From positions 1-12,025 of the forward strand of contig JWZX01000113.1 of the NCBI GenBank assembly GCA_001275005.1: 12,025 nt of DNA, given 5' to 3'. Shown here piece by piece: positions 1-6,900 of this stretch. The notes beneath the pieces are model-generated. The model was not told the origin of the DNA. It saw only the letters and a program-made list of their open reading frames with translations, and did no database searches. Position 1 is the first letter of the stretch. Each line of letters begins with the position of its first letter. A program made the translations under genes and the position numbers. Source of the stretch: Chrysochromulina tobinii. Taxonomy: Eukaryota; Haptophyta; Prymnesiales; Chrysochromulinaceae.

Positions 1-105
1 TCCCCGCGCGTGACACAGCAGCAGAGCGGCGCGCGAAGGCGCGACGAAACCCTATCAGTGGGCTTATACAACTTTGCACGCACAGGAGATGTCGCGATCT
101 ACAAC

Positions 106-1248
106 ATGGCGACTACTCTAACTCTGGCTGCGGATGCGCAGGCAGCAGCTATGGCTGGGAATGGTGCGAACGGCGAGAGGCGCGCCGCCTTTGCAAGCGA
201 GAGGCGTGCCGCCTTTGCAAACTCGTTGACGGACGAGGAACCGCGGGCCGAGCGCAATTCTGAGCGCCGCCAGCAGCCGACGCCCCCAGCATCACTGCAG
301 CAATCTCAACGCCAACAGGCAGTGCTGCAGCAAGCCCTACGCCCACCGGTCGTCGAAGAGTTCATGTTTCGCGGCTCGTACACGACGGAGGAGTGCGCCA
401 TCTGCTTCGACGAGGTGCACCTGCGCAGGACTTCCTGCAAGCACGCCTTCTGCGAGGAATGCCTGGTGAAGTACGTGCACACCTGGGTGGTGAACGAGGC
501 CAGAGGCCTGGCTAAGTGGCCGCTACGCTGCCCCGTGTGCCGCGTGGGGCTCACTCCATTCGACGTGCCCGCGCGGGCACGGCACCTGATGGTGCGGCGC
601 GAGCTGGTTCAGCCGAACGCCGCCGACGCCTCCGACGCCGGCGGTGCCGGCGGCGTCGGCGTCGGCGGGCGTGGGCCACTGCAGCCTCCACAGTTCCTGG
701 AAGAGGTGGGCACAGAGCTGTCGCTGAAGGCCTGCATCTGCTGCTGCATCTCGGTTGGCCAGCTGATCACGCACGCGGCTCGCTGCCACTACTCTCTGTG
801 CGTGCTCGTGGCGCTCTTCCTATGGGCCCTCGTGCTCGCGGCCCTCGCCTTTGACGGCGCTGTGAGTGTCATCGACGTACCGAATCAGGTCGTGGCCAAT
901 CGCACGGCGGGGACGGCTGGCGGTGCGCAGAATCTCTTCCGCCAGGCAGTGGACTCGGAGCAGGAGGCCTGGCAGCTGGAGGTGGCCCTCCGCCTGTGCA
1001 GCTACGTGGCCGTGATCGTCGCCTGGTGCGCAGCAACCTGCCTGCTAGAAACCGCGCGTCGCTACTACCGCTTCAGCCGTTCATCGCTGCCTCCCAGCTG
1101 CTGCGTGCCATGCTTGGCCGCCTCCCTCCTGCATCGCCTCGGACTCCACGACTCAACTTATGTTTTGGCACGACCGCTGAGCGCCTCGCGCCATCCCATC
1201 CCGCGCCCGCCGCGTCGTGCCCCCCGCCAAATCCCGACAGCCGTATAA
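106..1248 (+). CDS. RING-HC finger protein with two transmembrane helices (probable membrane E3 ubiquitin ligase); 5' end uncertain
   Basis: The protein is 380 residues if the first in-frame ATG (106) is used; that ATG has A at -3 and G at +4. The frame is open back to base 1, so the gene may start, or have an upstream exon, outside the window. A C3HC4 RING lies at residues 97-145: CAIC, Cys111, His113, Cys116, Cys119 and the final CPVC. RINGs of this kind bind two zinc ions and recruit an E2 ubiquitin-conjugating enzyme, so E3 ligase activity is the likely role. After a Gly/Ala-rich linker comes a Cys cluster (CICCC, about 210-214, possible acylation sites; inference), then hydrophobic helices at about 230-251 and 297-315. 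The 45-residue loop between them holds an NRT glycosylation sequon. The N-terminal 90 residues are Ala/Gln/Arg-rich with an 8-residue tandem duplication. No IBR or RBR motifs follow the RING, so it is not an RNF19-type ligase. Substrate and organelle are unknown. Confidence 0.8.
   Translation: MATTLTLAADAQAAAMAGNGANGERRAAFASERRAAFANSLTDEEPRAERNSERRQQPTPPASLQQSQRQQAVLQQALRPPVVEEFMFRGSYTTEECAICFDEVHLRRTSCKHAFCEECLVKYVHTWVVNEARGLAKWPLRCPVCRVGLTPFDVPARARHLMVRRELVQPNAADASDAGGAGGVGVGGRGPLQPPQFLEEVGTELSLKACICCCISVGQLITHAARCHYSLCVLVALFLWALVLAALAFDGAVSVIDVPNQVVANRTAGTAGGAQNLFRQAVDSEQEAWQLEVALRLCSYVAVIVAWCAATCLLETARRYYRFSRSSLPPSCCVPCLAASLLHRLGLHDSTYVLARPLSASRHPIPRPPRRAPRQIPTAV
175..222 (+). repeat. 24-nt tandem duplication inside the RING gene
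   Basis: Two adjacent 24-nt copies (175-198 and 199-222) differ at two bases (C/T in the third codon, G/A in the last) and encode ERRAAFAS then ERRAAFAN. The unit is a multiple of three, so the reading frame is kept. Confidence 0.9.
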
Positions 1249-1374
1249 CAGCCGTAGCCTAGTCACGGGGTCCGGCCGCCATGTGCTGTCACATGGCTCT
1301 ACGTTACGCCTAGTGCTCGCTTACACAGCGGTTGTCGATCGCCCACCCGCGCGCCCCGCCCGGCGGGGCTTAAC

Positions 1375-1398
1375 CCCGGCCGCGCAGAAGCGGCCGGG
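1375..1398. repeat. Perfect 9-bp GC-only inverted repeat (hairpin)
   Basis: CCCGGCCGC at 1375-1383 and GCGGCCGGG at 1390-1398 are exact reverse complements around a 6-base loop. A strong GC stem forms about 130 bases downstream of the RING stop codon. It may influence transcript 3'-end formation, or may simply be a by-product of GC-rich sequence. Confidence 0.7.
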
Positions 1399-1451
1399 CT
1401 GGCGGGTTGATGCGGTTAGGTTTCCGGCCGAGCCAAGCGAGCCGCAGCTAG

Positions 1452-1487
1452 AATAAAGCTAGAAAAGCTGTGAGCTTTTAAGTTTTT
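1452..1487 (+). terminator. Candidate RNA 3'-end region: AATAAA, A/T hairpin, T-tract
   Basis: AATAAA at 1452-1457 is followed by a perfect 7-bp inverted repeat, AAAAGCT (1463-1469) and AGCTTTT (1473-1479), with a GTG loop, and then a T-rich run to 1489. It is an AT-rich island in very GC-rich DNA, 200 bases after the RING stop. I read it as a possible polyadenylation or termination region. A bacterial-type intrinsic terminator is not expected in a nuclear gene. Confidence 0.35.
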
Positions 1488-1697
1488 TATTTGGAAATCG
1501 CCAACCTAGAGATAGAGAGATTTGTAACGCGTCACACATTGTGGACCCGGACGTTGGCCTGTGTGTCGCCTCGTGCACACGTCGCGCACGGTCCCGGCGA
1601 CACCGCCGTAGCGCGAGACACGCAATCCGCGTACACGCACCAGTCCACCATGCTCGGAGATGAGCACGCTCACGCTAGGCTATACTCTGTGGGGCGG

Positions 1698-2675
1698 CTA
1701 GTCCTCGGTGATGTCGGCAAAAATGGGCGGCCGGCCAGCTTGTTCATACACGAGCTTGGTCATCAACTCAGTCACGTCCACTCGCATCTTGAGGTCAACC
1801 TCGCCCCCCCCGAGCCAAAGCTGCGCGTCGGGTAGGCTCTTGAGCTTATGGGAGAGGAGCACAGGCACAGGATGCGCCATCCCGAGCGGCGTCACCGCAT
1901 TGTGCGGGTAGCCCGACAGGCTATCCGAGATCTCCGGGCTCACCATCCGGATCGAGTATTGCTTCTTGCCGACAGCCTTAGCACCCTCCATTGCACGCAC
2001 CGCGTCGTGCATCTTCTCCTTGTTGAGCTTGGAGCCGGCGTACTGGAGGACGAAACAGACGTACTTGATGCGACCAGCGGCGGCCGCCTCTTCGGGTGTC
2101 AGCTTCGTGTTCTCCATGATCATACTCTTGCACAGCTGCTGCACCGATGAAGCGCCGAGCACATCGCGCCGCCACGGCAACTCCTGCTCGTAGTAGTCGG
2201 ACCGCACACGCCAAAACATGGCGCTGCTCAAACCGAGGCGTTTGGCCTCATCCATGACGCGCGCCTGCACGGGCGTCACCTCCTGCGCAACCTGGCACGC
2301 TGCGATTTCGGCCGCGGCCAGCTTGGGCGGCTCGTCCAGCGGCACCCTGGCCACCGTGACGCCCGCTGCAGAGGCCTTGGGCGGCGCTGTGGGCGCCGCG
2401 GGCCTGGCTGCGGCACCTGGCGGGTTCTTGGGATCTCTCGGCTCCTTGGGCGCTTTGGGCTCCTTTCCTGCATTCGGCTCCATGGAGACATGAGGCGGAG
2501 CGGCTAAGTCAGAAGCGGCGGTCTCAGTCTTGTCGGAGGCGGCGATGGCCGGAAACTCGTCGGTAACCTCGATTCGTCCAAAGGAAAGAGAGCCGCCTGG
2601 TGGCCAGGCGCAGTTGGACGGTTTGGGCACGCATTCAGAGGCCGATGAATGTGGAGGCCACGAATAGCTTGGCAT
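1698..2675 (-). CDS. YbaK/ProX-type aminoacyl-tRNA editing-domain protein
   Basis: From the first in-frame ATG (2675-2673) the protein is 325 residues. A Pro/Lys/Ala-rich N-terminal region (about 1-125) precedes a YbaK/aminoacyl-tRNA synthetase-associated domain at about 133-325. Matching landmarks are: WRVRSDYYEQELPWRRDVLG (about 155-174), LCKSMIMEN with the conserved lysine at 183, GYPHNAVTPLGM (about 255-266, equivalent to the bacterial GY..GG.SP.G block) and GGGEVDL (about 289-295). Family members hydrolyse misacylated tRNAs in trans, for example mischarged tRNA-Pro. Plants, algae and some other protists have stand-alone forms with this RVRSDYY and WLGGGEVDL sequence, so the assignment is firm at family level and the substrate is unknown. 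A second ATG at 2483-2481 would give 261 residues and keep the whole domain. Third-position G/C is noticeably lower before it, so 2484-2675 may be untranslated. The gene reads in tandem after CK2 beta, 137 bases past its stop. Confidence 0.85.
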   Translation of the reverse strand: MPSYSWPPHSSASECVPKPSNCAWPPGGSLSFGRIEVTDEFPAIAASDKTETAASDLAAPPHVSMEPNAGKEPKAPKEPRDPKNPPGAAARPAAPTAPPKASAAGVTVARVPLDEPPKLAAAEIAACQVAQEVTPVQARVMDEAKRLGLSSAMFWRVRSDYYEQELPWRRDVLGASSVQQLCKSMIMENTKLTPEEAAAAGRIKYVCFVLQYAGSKLNKEKMHDAVRAMEGAKAVGKKQYSIRMVSPEISDSLSGYPHNAVTPLGMAHPVPVLLSHKLKSLPDAQLWLGGGEVDLKMRVDVTELMTKLVYEQAGRPPIFADITED

Positions 2676-2812
2676 GCGTGAGAGCAGCGAGAAACCAATG
2701 GGCTGTGAACAGCTCAACAGAAGTTTTTTTGGTCAAAAGTCCCCCCACTTGCCTGGGGCCGGGTCGAGGACGGTTACCCTGAACTTACATCCCAAAACTC
2801 CCTGCGTGCTGC

Positions 2813-3802
2813 TCACGCCTCGTCCCGAGCATCTCGCACGGCGCCGCCGGGTCGGAGCAGTCGCGGCCTCGGCGGCATATTCCCGTCGCGCTTCCCCTGA
2901 GCTGCCTTGCCATCGGCTTGCCCTCGGCTGCTCTCGGCCCTCTCGCGAGGCGAGGAGGCGTCTCGACCCGAATCTCCAGCGACCTCCCGTGTCGAGGTCG
3001 AGGTCTGTGTCAGAGGCGGCGGTGACGGTAGCGTCGCCGCCCTGGTGGTGGCCGTTGCGCTCGGCGATGGCGCCGCGGCCGCGTCGCCGCCCGCGCCGGC
3101 GCCGCCGCTGCTGCTAGCGACCACGGACGTGGCAGCAGCCTTGGCGGCGGCGATGGCGGCTTCGCGCGCACTCTTATGGATCTTGAAGCCAAAGATGCGC
3201 GGCACGTAGCTGCTCACTGGGGGCGTGGGCACCAGCTCCCAATAGCTCTGCAGGAACAGGTGGCAGAACGACGTGCCAAAGTACGCGCCGTCCACGTTGG
3301 CCTGGCGCGACGAGCGTGGGTAAAAGATGTCCTGGCAGCGCGGGCAAAAGATCTTGGTGGTGTGCATGCGTGGCAGGTCGCTCTGGCCGACGGGCAGTGC
3401 CGGCTGGCCCTGGCAGTGCACGCGTGGGCATCGCCCAAAGTGGCAGTGCTTGAACTTCTCGAGCATCGCAGCCATGCCGAGCGGCGTGATGATGTAGCGC
3501 GCGTGGATCAGCCCGTAAAGCAGCTCGGCGGCGGACTCGATGGACTCCTGCTGCTCCTTGGAGAAGTTGGCGGTCGCGAGGCTCTCCGCGTCCATCACGG
3601 TGTCGAGCGCGTACTCGTAGTACGGCACCTGTGCGGACAGGCCGGTGAGGTTGAAGTCGTCCTGCATAAACTCGGCGTCAACCTCAGCGAAGAACTCGTT
3701 GCCCTTGAGCGAGCAGAACCACTGGACCCACGAGCTGTCGCCATCTGAACCGCTGGCCTCCGAGGGCTCTTCCTCCGGCTCCGGCTTGGCCTGGCGCAGC
3801 AT
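2813..3802 (-). CDS. CSNK2B: Casein kinase 2 regulatory (beta) subunit with C-terminal extension
   Basis: CK2 beta dimerises through a zinc finger and bridges two catalytic alpha subunits, setting stability and substrate choice of this nuclear and cytosolic Ser/Thr kinase. From ATG 3802-3800 the protein is 329 residues. It begins with an acidic Glu/Ser-rich stretch and then [15 protein letters not shown] (about 24-38), the family hallmark. [11 protein letters not shown] follows, then the zinc ligands Cys125 and Cys130 (CPRVHC) and Cys153 and Cys156 (CPRC), DGAYFGTSF, and [11 protein letters not shown]. The [10 protein letters not shown] loop resembles plant CK2 beta more than the strongly acidic animal loop. 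The core ends near residue 211 (human protein: 215). About 118 further residues are Ala/Ser/Gly/Arg-rich with no recognisable domain. An upstream ATG at 3937-3935 would add 45 residues, but that stretch has weaker third-position G/C and would leave only 36 bases to the divergent gene, so I prefer 3802. CFAP57 is divergent; the YbaK-like gene is downstream on the same strand. Confidence 0.92.
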   Translation of the reverse strand: MLRQAKPEPEEEPSEASGSDGDSSWVQWFCSLKGNEFFAEVDAEFMQDDFNLTGLSAQVPYYEYALDTVMDAESLATANFSKEQQESIESAAELLYGLIHARYIITPLGMAAMLEKFKHCHFGRCPRVHCQGQPALPVGQSDLPRMHTTKIFCPRCQDIFYPRSSRQANVDGAYFGTSFCHLFLQSYWELVPTPPVSSYVPRIFGFKIHKSAREAAIAAAKAAATSVVASSSGGAGAGGDAAAAPSPSATATTRAATLPSPPPLTQTSTSTREVAGDSGRDASSPRERAESSRGQADGKAAQGKRDGNMPPRPRLLRPGGAVRDARDEA

Positions 3803-3973
3803 CGTGGGCGCTTGCGTCAGCGCCGCACCTGGAATCCCCGCTAATGCGCAACTTCCGTTGCACACCAAATGGATGTGCGGGTCATTGCGGTTGTCTCCCG
3901 CTGCGGCGTGAGACGGTTTCACTTTGCCACGGCTCATTCCTCACGCTCCCGGTTTGCTAGCCCAGGCTCTAAG
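3803..3973. promoter_or_regulatory. Putative shared (bidirectional) promoter of CK2 beta and CFAP57
   Basis: Only 171 bases separate the preferred start codons of two divergent genes (36 if the upstream CK2 beta ATG is used). Codon-position bias drops in this stretch on both strands, as expected for non-coding sequence. No TATA box is evident. A short inverted repeat, GCAAC-N4-GTTGC, lies at 3848-3861. Promoter function is inferred from position only. Confidence 0.5.
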
Positions 3974-6900
3974 ATGACGGTGCTCTCGACACGCACCGCT
4001 GCTGACGTGCACCGTGAGCGGCAGCGGCGCAAAGCTGAGGCGGACGCGCTGTCGGCGGATGGCGCCGCCGCCTCCAGTGCCACTTCCGACCGGCGCTCCT
4101 CGATTGTGCCCAAGTCGCACGAGCGCCGGCCCATCCGGCTGCTGCACGCCTTCGGCTCGCAGAGCGCGGACATTGGCAGCGCGGTGCTGCTCGATGACAA
4201 CAATGTGCTGCACCGCTGCGGCCGTTGGCTTGTCTCGCAGGAGATCGACGCGACTGCCGTGCCCACGAAGCTCTCGCCGATGGACTTCTTCCTCGAGCTC
4301 AGCCCGCAGGTGAGCCGGATCACGGCGATGAGCATGGCGGGGAACCACAAGTACGTGGCCGTGGGCGAGGTGTGCGACGAACCGCCCGGCGCCGCGCCGC
4401 AGCTACGCATCGTGCACCTGCAGGCGCGCCGCACGATGGTGGTGCTCTCGGCGGCACTCGACGGAGAGTTTGTGGGCTGCGCCTTCTCATCGGACAGCAA
4501 GCACGTGCTCGCGTGGACGGGCGCTCCCGAGCACGTGGTGGTCGTGTGGCAGTGGCAGGAGGAGCGGCCGGTGGGCATGTACCGCTCGCGCAACGCCCTC
4601 AGCCGCGTCCTCTTCAACCCGGCGACCGCGACGCTGCTCTCGCTCTGCAGCCCGATGCGCCTCGCCAGACTCAACGACTCGGGCCACTTCAAGGAGATTG
4701 AGGTCTCGACCCTGAAGCGGTACGGGTCCACCTGCCCTGACCACTGCTGGCTAGCGGCCAAGGCTCTCGTCTTCCTCGACGGGGCCGGCGCGTGCCGTGT
4801 GGTCGAGGACTCGACACCAAAGCAGACGATTGCATGCCGCCATCCGGCCTTCCCGCCCACTACGCTGCAGCCGCTCTCCAAGCAGCATGGATGGCTCGCC
4901 GGGTGCGCCGACGGTCAGGTACTCTGCTACCTCAAGCCCGAAGACGGTGCCGAGTACGCGCTCGCGTGCTGTGTGCGTGGCCCGGCGGGCATGGGGCCAG
5001 TGCGCGCTCTACATGTGGGCGAGACCGAGCGCCACTTGCTTGTGCACTGTGCCCAAATCTGTGTGCTGCCGCTCCGGGAGGCGCTCGCTCGTGCCAAGCG
5101 GACTTCGACCGAAGGCGCCGGCGATGACGAGGCCGCAGTGGAGAGGCCAACGACGGGCGGCGGCCACAGCTTCAGGTTCAGGGCTGCAGGGCAGCAACTG
5201 CAGAGCGCCGTCCCGAGCGCAGTCGAGTCCGTTGGCGACGGTCGTTACGAGCCGTTGCTCGAGTCCGCGCACACCGCGCGCATCATCGGTCTCTCCGCCG
5301 CCGTCGCCAAGCCTCTGCTCGCCTCATGTGCCGAAGACCAGACGTTACGCGTGTGGGACCTGCAGCGCCACGTGTGCCAGTTCGTCGCGAGGCTGCCGGA
5401 GCAGCCCCAGGCCGTCTCCTTCCATCCGGACGGCATGCAGCTCGCTCTGTGCCTCGACACGCGCATCTCGCTGTACCACGTGGCGATGAGTGGGCTGCTC
5501 GCGTGGCGCGACCTGCACAATCCTCAAGGCAAGTGCATCGCGTACTCGCACGGAGGCCATCTGCTGGCCGCCTCCTCGGGCAACCACGTGCTCGTGTTTG
5601 AGGCGTACTCGCTCACGCGCATCGGCTACCTTTCGGGTCACCTCGCGCCCATCACGGCGCTCGCCTGGGCGGCCGATGACGCCGCATTCAGCACTGGCGG
5701 CGCGGATGGCATGGTGTACACGTGGTCGTGCGAGGGCGCGGTGCGCGTAGGCCTCCTCTGATCTCTCTCAGACACATTCACTGAGTGCCTCTGTGAAGGC
5801 CCTCTGTGAAGGCCCTCTGTGAAGGCCTCTCTGAAGGCCTCTCTGAAGGCCTCTCTGAATGCGTTCTCTGAGTGCCGACCCGTTGGCAGGTACGCCGGGT
5901 GCACGAGTGCCGCCTGTACAAGGACGCTATCGTCTCAGCGATCTCTATCCTTTCCGTGACGCGTCTTGATGGTGCCGACGCCGACGAGGCGGGAGGCTCG
6001 CGCCCGATGACACCCGCTGTTTTGAGCGCCTTGGCGACGGCGGCAAGCCGACCGCGTGAGTATTCGGTGCTCGTCGTGGGCGGGGAGCCGCGCGGCGAAC
6101 ATGCGGACGACGGCGCCAAGGGCGGCGGCGGCGGCCGCTCGAGTCCGCCGTCGCCTTCGGGCAAGCCAGCGCGCAACCCGCAGTGCTGTCTTCGCCTCGT
6201 CGAGTGCAATGCGTCGTCACGGGACCGTAACGACGTACAGCATGAGCTGCTGATGCCGGGGGAGACGCCACTTTCGATGGTGTGCACGCTGCCCTCATGC
6301 CGCGTGGCGCTCGTGGGTGCCGTCGATGGCGCCGTCTTCACGGTGAGCCTTGGGCGTGAAGACGGGCCGGTCGCAGACAAGCTCCGCCCACGTGGCCAAC
6401 CGGTGCGGCCGCACGCGGGGGCTGTGAGCGCCCTAGCTTCCACAGCGGACGAGCTCCTCCTCTTCTCGGGAGGGGCGGATGGCTCCGTCTTCGTCTATCA
6501 GCGCGCCGAGGTCGTCGAGGCGGAGCGTGAGAGGCTCGAAGTGCTCAAGGGCCAAGGGGGCACCTCCAACACCAAGCCGATGGGCACCTCTGACACCGGC
6601 AGCTCGTCGAGGGGGGAGGTGCCCTCAAGGGGGGTGGTGCCCGAGGAGCTACGCTACACGGACGTGCAGTGCGTCTCTCGCGAGCAACTCGAGCTGTCGA
6701 GCATGGCTTTGAGCGAGGCACGCGCCAATTATGCGTACCTCGAGACGAATGCGAAGACAGAGCTGCAGCGACTGGAGTCGCTGATGGCGACGGCGATGGC
6801 GTCCAAGGCACACGAGCAGACGGAGGCCCTTGCGGCGGCGGAGAGGCGCGCGCGCGCCCTCGCCGCCGAGCACAACACAGCGATAGCCTCGATGCAATCT

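Larger units (their letters stand above)
1249..1697. other. Convergent intergenic spacer (3' flanks of the RING and YbaK-like genes)
   Basis: About 450 bases lie between two stop codons that face each other. No credible coding region is seen; the open frames here lack domain content and run over both gene ends. The spacer holds two small inverted repeats and one AATAAA (1452-1457), all plausible 3'-end elements for the RING transcript. A TGTAA, the signal used by green algae, is at 1523-1527. Which signal is used cannot be told from sequence. Confidence 0.6.

Noticed and set aside
1463-1487. Bacterial-style rho-independent terminator
   Set aside because: The stem is AT-rich and the surrounding genes are eukaryotic with introns. 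I kept it only as a candidate 3'-end element.
3848-3861. Inverted repeat resembling an RFX X-box upstream of the ciliary gene
   Set aside because: The half-sites are in the opposite orientation (GCAAC then GTTGC), so it does not fit the X-box consensus. RFX regulation is also not established for algae.
3869-3973. Upstream in-frame ATG as the CFAP57 start
   Set aside because: The intervening codons lack the strong third-position G/C of the gene and would overlap the 5' end of the divergent CK2 beta gene. The ATG at 3974 has a good context.
3934-4881. 315-codon open frame on the minus strand opposite CFAP57 exon 1
   Set aside because: It mirrors a well-supported coding exon in very GC-rich DNA, where antisense frames stay open by chance. 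The product is Ser/Arg-rich with no domain.
5778-6443. 221-codon minus-strand open frame through the intron 1 minisatellite
   Set aside because: The frame is open because of the repeat and the antisense of exon 2. It has no recognisable domain or codon bias.
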